A DNA stretch of 64,000 bases from Pseudomonadota bacterium. GTDB lineage: Bacteria; Pseudomonadota; Gammaproteobacteria; Steroidobacterales; Steroidobacteraceae. The notes under the pieces are model-generated. The model saw only the letters and a list, made by a program, of their open reading frames with translations, was not told the DNA's origin and did not search any database. Numbering within the stretch: the first letter of the stretch is position 1; every line of letters begins with the position of its first letter. Shown piece after piece: positions 9,369 to 18,843 of this stretch. Both the position numbers and the translations under genes were made by a program. The DNA lies in assembly GCA_021816775.1 (NCBI GenBank), contig JAKAXA010000014.1, positions 24,720 to 88,719 on the forward strand, given 5' to 3'.

Positions 9369-9956
9369 TCACCGCAGCGCCGGTTGCTTGCGCTTGCGCG
9401 CCGGGCCGCGCTTGGCGCTCTTGGCGGGCGGCGCGCGCTTGGCGCGCCGAGCGGTGTGCGGGCGTGGCGCCGCGCCTTGCGGCTCGCTCGCCGGTGGCCA
9501 CAGCATGGTGCCCCGGCAGTTGGCCTGGCCGCAGCGGCAGGCATAGATCTCATCGACGTCGGGCGGATCGTCGGGCGCGCGCCCGAGCTGATAATCGTAG
9601 TTCAGCTCCTCGCCCGGCTGGATGGTGCGGATCGCCTCGATGAACACCCGCCTGCCCTCCAGCACCGTCTCGCAGTTCGGATTGCACGAGTGGTTGATGA
9701 AGCGCGCCTCGTTGCCGCCCGCGCCGGCGTCGATCACGGTGCGCGCATCGACGATGAACAGGAATGTGTGACTGTCGCGCGCGCCGCGCTCCTCGTAGCG
9801 CCGGTCCGCCTCCTGGTGCGAGACCCGCTCGCCGAGGTACTCGATGATGCGCGTGCCCTTGCGGATGCGCCGCGCGGCGAACGCGCCGCGGCCGTGCACC
9901 CGCGAGCGGCGTACCTTGAACAGCGGCGCGCCGCGCGCGGCGCTCTTGCCGGTCAC
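9369..9956 (-). CDS. SET domain protein-lysine methyltransferase
   Basis: A small (195 residues) bacterial SET-domain protein, predicted to methylate lysine with S-adenosylmethionine. It has the SET start (RRSRVHGRGAFAARRI), the SAM/pseudoknot motif NHSCNPNC (residues 89-96), the catalytic ELNYDY (117-122) and a post-SET zinc-type cluster (CRCGQANCRG, Cys140, 142, 147) that would pair with a Cys of the NHSC motif. Both tails are basic (A/K/R/P-rich), like a nucleic-acid or histone-like contact region. It sits between thyA and kup, with 9 and 4 bases of spacing. The substrate is unknown. Confidence 0.88.
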   Translation of the reverse strand: MTGKSAARGAPLFKVRRSRVHGRGAFAARRIRKGTRIIEYLGERVSHQEADRRYEERGARDSHTFLFIVDARTVIDAGAGGNEARFINHSCNPNCETVLEGRRVFIEAIRTIQPGEELNYDYQLGRAPDDPPDVDEIYACRCGQANCRGTMLWPPASEPQGAAPRPHTARRAKRAPPAKSAKRGPARKRKQPALR

Positions 9957-9965
9957 CGGCGCCCC

Positions 9966-10760
9966 CTAGACGGCCACCGGCGCGGGGATGGCCGGGTGAT
10001 GTTGGTAGTTCACGAACTCGAAGTCCTCGAAGCGATAATCGAAGAGCGTCGGCGGGCGGCGGCGGATGCGCAGGCGCGGCCGCGGGAACGGCTCGCGCGT
10101 GAGCTGCAGCCGCGCCTGCTCGAGGTGATTGCGGTAGAGGTGGCAGTCGCCGCCGGTCCAGATGAACGCGCCGGGCTCGAGGTCGCACTGCTGGGCGAGC
10201 ATGTGCGTCAGCAGCGCGTAGCTGGCGATGTTGAACGGCACGCCGAGAAACACATCGGCGCTGCGCTGGTAGAGCTGGCAGGAGAGCCTGCCGGCGGCGA
10301 CGTGGAACTGGAACAGGGCGTGGCAGGGCATCAGGCGCATCTGCGCGAGCTCCCCGACGTTCCAGGCGCTCACCATGATGCGCCGCGAGTCGGGGTCCCG
10401 CCGGATCAGATCGATCGCGGCGCTGATCTGATCGATGCGCTCACCGTGGGCGCCCGTCCAGGCGCGCCACTGCTTGCCGTATACGGGGCCGAGCTCGCCG
10501 AGCTCGTCGGCCCACTCGTCCCAGATGCTGACGCCCTGCTCGTGCAGCCAGCGCACGTTGGTGTCCCCGCGCAGGAACCACAGCAGCTCGCAGATCACCG
10601 AGCGCAGGTGGATGCGCTTGGTGGTGACGAGCGGGAAGCCGTCGGCGAGCTCGAAGCGCAGCTGCTCCCCGAAGCTCGAGAGCGTCCCGGTGCCGGTGCG
10701 ATCCCCCTTCGGCGTGCCGCTCTCGAGGATGCGGCGCATCAGATCGAGATACGGGCGCAT
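9966..10760 (-). CDS. thyA: Thymidylate synthase
   Basis: Methylates dUMP to dTMP using methylene-tetrahydrofolate. It has 264 residues, exactly the E. coli length. The nucleophile Cys146 sits in [10 protein letters not shown], with RTGTGTLS (phosphate Arg), [31 protein letters not shown] and the C-terminal PAIPAPVAV. It follows lgt by 6 bases, the conserved lgt-thyA order seen in E. coli, and works with folA nearby in this window. Confidence 0.97.
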   Translation of the reverse strand: MRPYLDLMRRILESGTPKGDRTGTGTLSSFGEQLRFELADGFPLVTTKRIHLRSVICELLWFLRGDTNVRWLHEQGVSIWDEWADELGELGPVYGKQWRAWTGAHGERIDQISAAIDLIRRDPDSRRIMVSAWNVGELAQMRLMPCHALFQFHVAAGRLSCQLYQRSADVFLGVPFNIASYALLTHMLAQQCDLEPGAFIWTGGDCHLYRNHLEQARLQLTREPFPRPRLRIRRRPPTLFDYRFEDFEFVNYQHHPAIPAPVAV

Positions 10761-10766
10761 CGCGGC

Positions 10767-11576
10767 TCAACGCGCGGCGGCGGGAAGGTAGTTACCCGAG
10801 GTCTTGCGCGCCTGATAGGCGTAGATCAGCAGTCCTGCGCCAACCACGATCATGGGGAAGGAGAGCACCTGGCCCATGGTGACCCAGCCCCAGGCGAGGT
10901 AGCCGAGCTGCGGGTCCGGCAGGCGCACGAACTCCACCAGGAAGCGGAACGTGCCGTACAGCAGCAGGAACAGCCCCGAGGCGGCCAGGCGCGGCTTGGG
11001 TTTGGCGGTGAAGAGCCACATCGTGCTGAAGAGCACGACGCCTTCGAAGAAGGCCTCGTAGAGCTGCGAGGGCTGGCGCACCACGCCGTGGTAGAGAAAG
11101 CCCCACGGCAGCGTCGTCGGCTTGCCCCACAGCTCGCCGTTGATGAAGTTGCCGATGCGGCCGAAGAACAGGCCGAGCGCCGGCAGCGGCACGGTGAAAT
11201 CGAACACGTCGGCCGCGTTGCGCTTGCGGCGCACGGCGAAGATCGTCATGGCCAGGATGACCCCGAGCAGGCCCCCGTGGAAGGACATGCCCCCGTCCCA
11301 CACCTCGATCGGATACCACGGGTTGTGCGCCGTCCAGAAGGTCATGCCGTAGAAGAGCACATAGCCGATGCGCCCGCCGAGGATGACCCCGAGCATGCAG
11401 TAGAAGATCAGGTCATCAACATCCACGGCCTTCCACGTCGATCCGGGTCGCGAGGCGCGGTAGCGCGCCAGGCCCCAGGCGCCGGTGAAGCCCAGCAGAT
11501 ACATGATGCCGTACCAGTGCACCTTCAGCGGGCCGATACGGAACGCGATGGGGTTGAAGTTCGGGTACTTGATCAT
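10767..11576 (-). CDS. lgt: Prolipoprotein diacylglyceryl transferase
   Basis: An inner-membrane enzyme that transfers diacylglycerol to the lipobox Cys of prolipoproteins, the first step of lipoprotein maturation. The ATG at 11576 gives 269 residues starting MIKYPNFNPIAFRIGPLKVHWYG, the usual Lgt N-terminus. A longer reading to 11780 has no support. The signature GRIGNFINGELWG and the earlier GGRIGYVLFYG are present, with about seven hydrophobic helices. It is followed by thyA. Substrates in this window include RlpA and LolB. Confidence 0.96.
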   Translation of the reverse strand: MIKYPNFNPIAFRIGPLKVHWYGIMYLLGFTGAWGLARYRASRPGSTWKAVDVDDLIFYCMLGVILGGRIGYVLFYGMTFWTAHNPWYPIEVWDGGMSFHGGLLGVILAMTIFAVRRKRNAADVFDFTVPLPALGLFFGRIGNFINGELWGKPTTLPWGFLYHGVVRQPSQLYEAFFEGVVLFSTMWLFTAKPKPRLAASGLFLLLYGTFRFLVEFVRLPDPQLGYLAWGWVTMGQVLSFPMIVVGAGLLIYAYQARKTSGNYLPAAAR

Positions 11577-11587
11577 GGCGGTGCAGT

Positions 11588-12817
11588 TTATCCGAGCTGG
11601 CTGGAAATGCGGCAGAAGAACGCCTTCAGGTAGCGTGTCTCCGGGACCGCAGGGTGGATCGGGTGGTCCGGCGACTGTCCGCCGGCCTCGAGGATCTGCG
11701 CGCTGCGCCCGCTGTGCCGGGCCGCCGACTGCAGGATCTCGGTCAGTGCCTCGCCCGTGAGGTGATACGAGCAGGAGCACGACACCAGCAGCCCCTCCTC
11801 GCCGATCAGCCCCATCGCCAGCTGGTTGAGCTTGCGGTAGGCGGCCTGGCCGCGGGGGATGTCCTTCTTGCGCTTGATGAAGGCGGGCGGGTCGAGCACG
11901 ACCACGTCGAATCGCTCGCCGCGCTGCGCGAGCGCGGCGAGCGCCTCGAACGCATCCCCGCGCAGGGTCTCAAGGGCGAGCCCGTTGGCCTCGGCATTGC
12001 GCGCGGCGTACTCGAGCGCGCTCTGCGATGCGTCGATGCACTGTGCCGAGCCAGCGCCGGCGGCCAGCGCCGTGAGGCTCCACGCCCCGACGTAGCCGCA
12101 CACATCCAGAACGCGCGCGCCGGGGCTCAGGTAGCGGGCAAGGCGGGAGCGGTTGGCGCACTGGTCGTAGAACCAGCCGGTCTTCTGCCCCGCCGCGAGC
12201 GGCGCGCTGAAGCGCAGGCCGGCCTCGCGCACCGCGAGCTGCGCGGGGACCTGCCCGAAAGCCGTCTCGGCGATGCGCGGCAGTTCCTCGAGCACGCGTG
12301 CGCCCGAATCGTTCTTCCAGAACAGCCCCGCCGGGGCGAGCCGCTCGCGCACCGCCGCCTCGACGGTGGCGCGCAGCGCTTCCATCCCGGCGGTGGCGAT
12401 CTGCCCGACCAGCAGATCCCCGTAGCGGTCGAGCACCAGGCCCGGCAGGCCGTCGGACTCGCCGAACACCAGCCGGTAATACGGCTCGCGGTACAGGCGC
12501 TCGCGCAGCCGCAGCGCCCCCTGCAGCCGCTCCTCGATGAGCGCGCGGTCGATCGGCCGCGTGGCCTCGCGGCTCATGATGCGGGCGCAGATGAGCGCAT
12601 GCGGGTTGACGTAGGCGTGGCCCAGAAACTGCCCGCGGTGCGACTCGATCCGCGCGTGCTCCCCCGGAGTGAATGCGCGCAGCGGGGTGTGCTCGTCGAC
12701 CTCGTTGCTGAACACCCAGGGATGCCCCGCCACGATGCGGCGTTCCTCGCCGCGCTTCAGGCGCAGCGCGCGCGGGGGGCTCGGGGCGGTCTCGGCGGTG
12801 GACGGGGGGGCGCTCAA
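11588..12817 (-). CDS. rlmI: 23S rRNA (cytosine-5) methyltransferase, RlmI type
   Basis: A SAM-dependent methyltransferase of the RlmI/YccW (COG1092) family, which modifies C1962 of 23S rRNA in E. coli. Its 409 residues comprise an N-terminal PUA-like domain (KRGEERRIVAGHPWVFSNEV), a central domain (GESDGLPGLVLDRYGD) and a Rossmann MTase domain. The SAM loop is VLDVCGYVGAWSLTAL, followed by the VVLDPPAFIKRKK active loop and SCSCSYHL with catalytic Cys. The TTG at 12817 is the only start keeping the full PUA domain. No strong ribosome site is seen, so the start is uncertain. Confidence 0.85.
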   Translation of the reverse strand: MSAPPSTAETAPSPPRALRLKRGEERRIVAGHPWVFSNEVDEHTPLRAFTPGEHARIESHRGQFLGHAYVNPHALICARIMSREATRPIDRALIEERLQGALRLRERLYREPYYRLVFGESDGLPGLVLDRYGDLLVGQIATAGMEALRATVEAAVRERLAPAGLFWKNDSGARVLEELPRIAETAFGQVPAQLAVREAGLRFSAPLAAGQKTGWFYDQCANRSRLARYLSPGARVLDVCGYVGAWSLTALAAGAGSAQCIDASQSALEYAARNAEANGLALETLRGDAFEALAALAQRGERFDVVVLDPPAFIKRKKDIPRGQAAYRKLNQLAMGLIGEEGLLVSCSCSYHLTGEALTEILQSAARHSGRSAQILEAGGQSPDHPIHPAVPETRYLKAFFCRISSQLG

Positions 12818-12927
12818 GGCAACGGATGGCGGCGGTTCGAGGGGGGCGCAGTATACAGGCGCTCGCGCCGTGCCGCGCGCTATGCTGAGCGCCCCTGTCC
12901 TCCGCCCGGCACGGCCGCGGGAGTCTC

Positions 12928-15015
12928 ATGGAAAGCCGACATCGCAACGCGGACGGCACGCCGAAATACACCAACCGCCTGATCGGCGAGACCAGCCCCT
13001 ATCTGCGCCAGCACGCGCACAACCCCGTCGACTGGCATCCCTGGGGGGATGAGGCGTTTGCGCTCGCCCGCGATCTCGGCCGCCCGGTGCACCTGAGCAT
13101 CGGCTATGCGGCCTGCCACTGGTGCCATGTGCTCGCCGCCGAGAGCTTCGAGGACGAGCAGACCGCCGAGCTGCTCAACGAGCGGTTCGTGAACATCAAG
13201 GTCGACCGCGAGGAGCGGCCCGACGTCGATCGGATCTACCAGATCGCCCAACAGATGCTCACCCGCGGCCCCGGCGGCTGGCCGCTCACCATGTTCCTCA
13301 CCGCCGAGCGGCGGCCGTTCTTCGGCGGTACGTACTTCCCGCCCGAGCCGCGCCACGGGCTGCCGGGCTTCAAGGACCTGCTCGGCCGCGTCGCGCGCTA
13401 CTACGAGGAGCACCGCGAGGAGCTCGATGCGCAGGGCGAGGCGCTCAGCGCCGCGTTCCAGAGCATCGATCCGCCGCCGCCGGAGGCGGGCCTGGTTCTG
13501 ACCGCCGAGCCGCTCGAGCGCGCCCGCGCGGATCTGGAGCGCGTGTTCGATGCGCGCCACGGCGGCTTCGGCGGCGCGCCGAAATTCCCGCACCCGGGCT
13601 CGATCGAGCGGCTGCTGCGGCACTGGCGTGCGAGCGCGCACCGGGATCCGCCGGACCTGCGCGCGCTTTACATGGCGGGCCTGACGCTCAAGCGCATGGC
13701 CGACGGCGGCATCCACGATGTCCTCGGGGGAGGCTTCTGCCGCTACTCGGTCGATGAGCTGTGGAGGATTCCGCACTTCGAGAAGATGCTCTACGACAAC
13801 GCGTGGCTGCTCACGGTGTATGCCGACGCGTACGTGGCGAGCGGCGACGAGTTGTACGCGGGCATCGCGCGCGACACCGCCGAGTGGATGCGGCGCGAGA
13901 TGCAATCTGCCGAGGGCGGCTTCTATTCGAGTCTGGATGCGGATGCCGCCGGGCACGAGGGCAGCTTCTACGTGTGGGATCGCGATGAGGTGCGCGCGGC
14001 GCTCAGCGCCGAGGAGTACGCCGCGTTCGCCCCGTGTCACGGTCTTGACCTGCCACCGAACTTCGAGGGCCGCTGGCACCTGTATGTGGCGCGCGAGCCG
14101 GATGCGCTCGCCGCCGAGCTCGATGTGCCGGCGCCGCGCCTGGCGGCTCTCCTGGAGAGCGCCCGCGGCAAGCTGCTGGCGGTGCGCGCGCAGCGCGAGC
14201 GCCCGGCGCGCGACGAGAAGATCCTCACGGCCTGGAACGGGCTCGCCATCGCGGGCCTCGCGCGCGCGGCCCGTGCCCTCGGGTGCGCCGGGCTCGAGGA
14301 GTCGGCCACGCGCGCGCTCGAATTCGCGCGCGCCGCGCTGTGGCGCGACGGGCGCCTCCTGGCGACCTACAGCGGCGGCACGGCGCGCCTGAACGGGTAT
14401 CTCGATGACTACGTGTTCCTCGCCGAAGGGGTGCTCGAGCTGCAGCAGCTGCGGCTGCGGCCGGCGGAGCTCGCCTTCGCCTGCGAGCTGATGGAGGTGG
14501 TGCTGCGTCGTTTCGCCGCCGAGGACGGCGGGTTTTTCTTCACCTCGGACGATCACGAGCCGCTGCTGCACCGCATGAGGACCTTCGCCGATGAGGCGCT
14601 GCCGGCCGGCAACGCGGTCGCGGCGCGGGTGCTGACGCGGTTGGGGTATCTGCTCGGGGAGAGCCGTTATCTGCAGGCGGCCGAGCGCATCGTGCGGGGG
14701 GGCTGGGCGCCGCTGGCGCACCATCCGCAGGCGCACGCGACGCTGTTGAATGCGCTCGAGGAGCTGCTCGATCCGCCCGAGACGGTGATTCTGCGCGGCG
14801 AGCCCGAGGCCATCGAGTCCTGGCGGCGCGAGCTCGCGCGCCTCTACGCGCCGCGGCGCATGGTGCTCGCGGCCGCCGCAGGCGCGCCGGACCTGCCGAG
14901 CGCGATCGCGGCCAAGCCGCCGCGCGGCGCGGCGACGGCCTACCTCTGCCGCGGCAGCGTCTGCGCAGAGCCAGTCGATTCCCTCGGCGCGCTCGCCGAG
15001 GCGCTGCGCGGCTAG
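12928..15015 (+). CDS. Thioredoxin domain-containing protein, YyaL/SPATA20 family (DUF255)
   Basis: A 695-residue protein of the YyaL family. The N-terminal DUF255 thioredoxin-like domain has the characteristic [21 protein letters not shown] and a CHWC active-site motif (Cys63/Cys66). The rest is an alpha/alpha six-barrel, glycosidase-like region (residues about 190-560, with EDDG and [15 protein letters not shown]). The molecular function is not established; it is usually soluble and cytoplasmic. It is a single gene transcribed away from rlmI, with its 3' end 1 base from the putA stop. A TATGCT box at 12881-12886 could be its -10. Confidence 0.87.
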   Translation: MESRHRNADGTPKYTNRLIGETSPYLRQHAHNPVDWHPWGDEAFALARDLGRPVHLSIGYAACHWCHVLAAESFEDEQTAELLNERFVNIKVDREERPDVDRIYQIAQQMLTRGPGGWPLTMFLTAERRPFFGGTYFPPEPRHGLPGFKDLLGRVARYYEEHREELDAQGEALSAAFQSIDPPPPEAGLVLTAEPLERARADLERVFDARHGGFGGAPKFPHPGSIERLLRHWRASAHRDPPDLRALYMAGLTLKRMADGGIHDVLGGGFCRYSVDELWRIPHFEKMLYDNAWLLTVYADAYVASGDELYAGIARDTAEWMRREMQSAEGGFYSSLDADAAGHEGSFYVWDRDEVRAALSAEEYAAFAPCHGLDLPPNFEGRWHLYVAREPDALAAELDVPAPRLAALLESARGKLLAVRAQRERPARDEKILTAWNGLAIAGLARAARALGCAGLEESATRALEFARAALWRDGRLLATYSGGTARLNGYLDDYVFLAEGVLELQQLRLRPAELAFACELMEVVLRRFAAEDGGFFFTSDDHEPLLHRMRTFADEALPAGNAVAARVLTRLGYLLGESRYLQAAERIVRGGWAPLAHHPQAHATLLNALEELLDPPETVILRGEPEAIESWRRELARLYAPRRMVLAAAAGAPDLPSAIAAKPPRGAATAYLCRGSVCAEPVDSLGALAEALRG

Positions 15016-15016
15016 C

Positions 15017-18000
15017 TCAGGCGAGCAGCTCCACCGCGCCGCCGATCGCCGCGGTGTTGATCGTGAGCGTACGCTCGGTGGCGAAGCGCACCAGGTAGTG
15101 CGGGCCGCCGGCTTTGGGGCCGGTGCCGGAGAGGCCCTGGCCGCCGAAGGGCTGCACGCCGACCACCGCGCCGATCATGTTGCGGTTGACGTAGGTGTTG
15201 CCGGCCGGCAGCGCATGAAACACGTGCTCGGCCAGGGTCTCGAGCCGGCTGTGCACGCCGAGGGTGAGCCCGAAGCCGGTGGCGCGGATCGCCGCGAGCA
15301 CCTGCGGCAGCTCGCGGGCGCCAAAGCGGGCCACGTGCAGGATGGGGCCGAACTCTTCGCTCCTGACCTGATCGAGCGCGGCGAGCTCGATCAGGTGTGG
15401 CCCGAAGAAATGCCCGCCCGCGGCGCAGTGATCGGTCGGGCAGGCGTAGAGGAGCTTCGCCTCGCGGCGCATGCGCTCGGCGTGCCGCGTGAGGCGCGCC
15501 AGCGCGTCCGGGTTGATGACCGGTCCGACGTCGGTGGCCGGATCGCCCGGGTCGCCGACCCTGAGGCAGCGCATCGCGCCGATGAGCATCTCAATGACCC
15601 GCTCGGCGATGTCCTCCTGCAGGTACAGCACGCGCAGCGCCGAGCAGCGCTGGCCGGCGCTGGTGAACGCCGAGGTGATCACATCGTCTACCACCTGCTC
15701 CGGCAGCGCGGTGCCGTCGACGATCATCGCGTTGACTCCGCCGGTCTCGGCAATGAGCGGAACGATCGGGCCCTCGCGCCCGGCGAGCGTGCGGTTGATG
15801 TTGGCTGCGGTCGCGGTCGAGCCGGTGAACGCCACGCCCGCCAGGGCGGGGTGCGTGAGGGCCGAGCGGCTGAACGGCGGGCCGTCCGCGGGCGTCAGCT
15901 GCAGGACCCCGCGCGGAACGCCCGCCTCGTGCAGCAGGCTCACCATGGCGTGCGCCACGAGCGGGGTGCTGGGGGCCGGCTTGGCGAGCACCGCGTTGCC
16001 GGCCATGAGCGCGGCGGTCATCTGGCCGGTGAAGATGGCGAGCGGAAAGTTCCACGGGCTGATGCAGGCGAAGACCCCGCGTCCCTGCAGCCACAGCTCG
16101 TTGCGCTCCCCGACCGGGCCCGGCAGCGCCTGCGCCGCGCCGAAGAGCCTGCGGCCCTGCTCGGCGTAGTAGCGGCAGAAATCACTGGCCTCGCGCACCT
16201 CGGCCAGGGCGTCGGGCAGCGTCTTGCCCGCCTCGCGCACCAGCAGATGGAGAAACGCGCCGCGGCGCTGCTCGAGCAGATCGGCCGCGCGCTCGAGGCA
16301 CTCGGCGCGCTCGGCTGCGGGCCGGCGGTCCCAGGCGGGCTGGGCCTGCGCGGCGGCGTCCATGGCGGCCGTGATTTGCGCCTCGCTGGCGTCGCGGCTG
16401 AGGCCGACTGTCTGCCCGTCCGCCGGCGAGCGCACGGGCGTTTCGGGCGCCGCCCCGGCGCCGGCGGCGAGGATCGGTCCGCCCGTGTAGGGCCGCTCGC
16501 GCCCGGCCTTGAGGTCTGCGAGCAGGGCGGCGAGCTGCTGCGGATTGCCGAGGTCCGCACCGCGTGAATTGGCGCGCGAGCCGTACAGGCGCGGCGGCTC
16601 GCGCACGCCGGAGGGCCGCTCGGGGTTTTCGGGAAGGATCTGTCCCACGACGTGCTCCACGGGGATGCGTTTGTTGAGAAAGTGGTGGACGAAGGAGGTG
16701 TTGGCGCCGTTCTCGAGCAGCCGGCGCACCAGATAGGGCAGCAGCTCCTGATGGGTGCCGACCGGCGCGTAGACTCGCACCGGCGCGAGCTCCGGCCGCT
16801 CGGCGCGCACCACCCCGTACAGCGCCTGGCCCATGCCGTGCAGCCGCTGGAACTCGTAGCGCGCCCCCGACGGCGCGAGCGCGGCCACCGCGGCGACGGT
16901 CAGCGCGTTGTGGGTGGCGAACTGGGAATAGATCACGTCGGTCGCCGCGAACAGCCGCCGCACGCACACCAGGTAGCTGGCATCCGTCACGGCCTTGGCG
17001 GTGTACACCGGAAAGCTCGCCAGCCCCCGCTCCTGCGCCCGTTTGATCTCGGCATCCCAATAGGCGCCTTTGACCAGGCGCGTGCTCATGCGCCGGCCCG
17101 TCGCGCGCGCCAGCGCCGCGATCCACTCGATCACGAGCGGCGCGCGCCGCCCGTACGCCTGGACTGCAAGACCGAGGCCCTCCCAGCGGCCGGTCTGCGG
17201 ATCGCGCGCGAGCGCCTCGATGACATCGAGCGACAGATCGAGCCGGTCGGCTTCCTCGGCATCAATGGTGAGCCCGATGCCGGCGCGGCACGCGGCGCGA
17301 GCGAGCTCGATGGCCTTGGGAACCAGCCGCTCGAGCACCCGCGGCCGCTGGGTGAGCAGGTAGCGCGGCTCGAGCGCCGAGAGCTTCACCGAGATCCCCG
17401 AGCGGTCATGCACGGGGCCGGCCGGCTGGCGGCCGAGCGCCTCGATGGCGGCGCGGTAGGCCTCGAAATAGCGCTGGGCGTCAGCGTCGGTGCGCGCGCC
17501 CTCGCCGAGCATGTCAAAGGAGCACAGCGCGAGTTCCCTCTGGCGCGCGCCGCGCGCGAGCGCCGCCTCGATCGACTCCCCGACGATGAATGCGTGACCC
17601 ATCAGCCGCATGGCGCGGCGCATGACGCGGCGGGTCGCCGGCGCGAGCGGATGGCTCCATCCCGACGGCTGGTTGATCAGCGCGCGCGCATCGGGCAGCA
17701 GATGCCCCGCGCTGCGCAGCAGCGCCAGGCCGAGCCGCACCTGCAGGCTCGCCTCCCGGCCCGCACCGCCGAGCGCCGCGAGACGCTCGGCGATCAGGCG
17801 GTCGGCGCTCAGCGCATCGGGAGTGCGCAGCAGCGCCTCGGCGAGGCTCATCAGCGCCTTGCCCTCGGCACTGTCGAGGGCGAACTGGCCGAGCAGGGAC
17901 TCGACCAGCGATCCGGCGCGCGCATGCGCGCGCGCCGCGCTGACCCAGCGCATGGCCTGGGCGCGAGCGGCCTCGAGCGGCTGCGCGACGATCAACAGCT

Positions 18001-18124
18001 CCTCGCGCAGAGCCGCGATGGCCGGTTCCTCCGGCCGCAGCGTTGCCTCGCGCATGTGCTCGCGCAACGTGTCGAGATCGTCCCGGTCCTGTGAGAGCAC
18101 CCGGTGGGCGGGCATGGCAGTCAT
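15017..18124 (-). CDS. putA: Bifunctional proline dehydrogenase / glutamate-5-semialdehyde dehydrogenase
   Basis: Oxidises proline to glutamate in two steps, passing electrons to FAD and the quinone pool and then to NAD+. Its 1035 residues comprise an N-terminal helical arm, the PRODH barrel (LVKGAYWDAEIKRAQE near residue 350; YEFQRLHGMG; and the FAD region around QLLPYLVRRLLENGANTSFV), then an aldehyde dehydrogenase domain. The latter has the catalytic Cys in SAGQRCSALRV near residue 825 and EFGPILHVA near the end. It lacks the ribbon-helix-helix DNA-binding domain of long PutA proteins, so it is a type-A catalytic PutA. Control probably falls to the divergent Lrp-type regulator. Confidence 0.96.
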   Translation of the reverse strand: MTAMPAHRVLSQDRDDLDTLREHMREATLRPEEPAIAALREELLIVAQPLEAARAQAMRWVSAARAHARAGSLVESLLGQFALDSAEGKALMSLAEALLRTPDALSADRLIAERLAALGGAGREASLQVRLGLALLRSAGHLLPDARALINQPSGWSHPLAPATRRVMRRAMRLMGHAFIVGESIEAALARGARQRELALCSFDMLGEGARTDADAQRYFEAYRAAIEALGRQPAGPVHDRSGISVKLSALEPRYLLTQRPRVLERLVPKAIELARAACRAGIGLTIDAEEADRLDLSLDVIEALARDPQTGRWEGLGLAVQAYGRRAPLVIEWIAALARATGRRMSTRLVKGAYWDAEIKRAQERGLASFPVYTAKAVTDASYLVCVRRLFAATDVIYSQFATHNALTVAAVAALAPSGARYEFQRLHGMGQALYGVVRAERPELAPVRVYAPVGTHQELLPYLVRRLLENGANTSFVHHFLNKRIPVEHVVGQILPENPERPSGVREPPRLYGSRANSRGADLGNPQQLAALLADLKAGRERPYTGGPILAAGAGAAPETPVRSPADGQTVGLSRDASEAQITAAMDAAAQAQPAWDRRPAAERAECLERAADLLEQRRGAFLHLLVREAGKTLPDALAEVREASDFCRYYAEQGRRLFGAAQALPGPVGERNELWLQGRGVFACISPWNFPLAIFTGQMTAALMAGNAVLAKPAPSTPLVAHAMVSLLHEAGVPRGVLQLTPADGPPFSRSALTHPALAGVAFTGSTATAANINRTLAGREGPIVPLIAETGGVNAMIVDGTALPEQVVDDVITSAFTSAGQRCSALRVLYLQEDIAERVIEMLIGAMRCLRVGDPGDPATDVGPVINPDALARLTRHAERMRREAKLLYACPTDHCAAGGHFFGPHLIELAALDQVRSEEFGPILHVARFGARELPQVLAAIRATGFGLTLGVHSRLETLAEHVFHALPAGNTYVNRNMIGAVVGVQPFGGQGLSGTGPKAGGPHYLVRFATERTLTINTAAIGGAVELLA

Positions 18125-18223
18125 GCGGCACGCGCAGATGGCTAGGTGAATGTGCTAATCGTATCCCGTTCAGCAGAGAATATTTTTATATTTTAGCCGT
18201 AATAGAAGTAAGATTAACTACGT
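18125..18223. promoter_or_regulatory. putA / Lrp-regulator divergent promoter region
   Basis: A 99-base intergenic region. Bases 18178-18200 (AATATTTTTATATTTTAG) are a striking AT-rich island in a very GC-rich window, with imperfect dyad character. This is where an Lrp-type activator would bind and bend DNA. It can hold -10 elements for both divergent genes, but I cannot fix exact hexamers. Confidence 0.5.
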
Positions 18224-18757
18224 ATGAGGCAAAAGACCGCTGCCATGGGATACCGCCCGCTCGACCGGATCGACCGCAAGCTGCTGTTCCGCCTGCAGCA
18301 GGACGGCCGCGTGCCGGTCTCCCAGCTCGCGCGCGAAGTCAATCTCACGGTCACGCCGACGCTCGAGCGTATCCGGCGCCTCGAGGCGGCCGGCTTCATC
18401 AACGGGTATTTCGCGCACCTGAACGCGCGCCGGCTCGGGCTGGGCCTGCTGGTCTACGTGGAAGTGACGCTGGACCGCACCACCCCGGAGGCGTTCGAGC
18501 GCTTCAAGGAGATGGTGGCGGCGCACGATGAGATCATGGAATGCCACATGGTCGCCGGCGGCTTCGATTACCTGCTGAAGGTGCGGGTGAAGGACATGGA
18601 GCGCTACCGCACGCTGCTCGGGGAGACCATCGCGGGCATCCGCGGCGTGCAGCAGACGCACAGCTACTTCGTCATGGAGGAAGTGAAGTCAACGCACCGC
18701 ATCGGGATACCGGAATTGGCGCCTGCCGGCGAGGGTGCTCTGGCGCAGCGGCGCTGA
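18224..18757 (+). CDS. Lrp/AsnC family transcriptional regulator (probable PutR)
   Basis: A 177-residue Lrp/AsnC-type regulator. The N-terminal helix-turn-helix (residues about 10-60) has LDRIDRKLLFRLQQDGRVPVSQLAREV and TPTLERIRRLEAAGFI. The C-terminal RAM ligand domain (ECHMVAGGFDYLLKVRVKDMERY, then GVQQTHSYFVMEEV) closes the protein. The divergent position to putA, and known PutR/BldR examples in other proteobacteria, suggest it senses proline and activates putA. An ATG seven codons in (18245) is an alternative start. It shares the AT-rich intergenic control region. Confidence 0.93.
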   Translation: MRQKTAAMGYRPLDRIDRKLLFRLQQDGRVPVSQLAREVNLTVTPTLERIRRLEAAGFINGYFAHLNARRLGLGLLVYVEVTLDRTTPEAFERFKEMVAAHDEIMECHMVAGGFDYLLKVRVKDMERYRTLLGETIAGIRGVQQTHSYFVMEEVKSTHRIGIPELAPAGEGALAQRR

Positions 18758-18803
18758 ACGGGTCCGGGTGGCCCGCGTGGACCCACGCTGCGCTCGCAGT
18801 AGA

Positions 18804-18835
18804 GATAATTTCGGCATCAAATTTCTCCAGGAAAT
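18804..18835 (+). promoter_or_regulatory. Possible promoter/operator of the decayed Xre-RES module
   Basis: GATAAT at 18804-18809 could be a -10 box, without a clear -35. ATTTC-TCCAG-GAAAT at 18821-18835 is a small inverted repeat over the ribosome site AGGA, placed where an autoregulating Xre antitoxin would bind. Weak evidence. Confidence 0.3.
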
Positions 18836-18843
18836 CGCTCGAC

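Noticed and set aside
9365..9553. N-terminal extension of Kup
   Set aside because: The extra 63 residues are arginine/alanine-rich and overlap the end of the SET gene; the TTG start gives the standard Kup length.
9357..11633. 758-residue plus-strand open frame opposite SET, thyA and lgt
   Set aside because: An antisense shadow created by very high GC third positions; its R/A/H/E-rich sequence has no domain pattern, and real genes with intact motifs lie on the other strand.
12880..14736. 618-residue minus-strand open frame opposite the YyaL-type gene
   Set aside because: Same GC-driven antisense effect; the plus-strand gene has a CHWC motif and full family length.
15098..18094. Two long plus-strand frames (489 and 480 residues) opposite putA
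   Set aside because: Antisense to a complete PutA; no recognisable domains.
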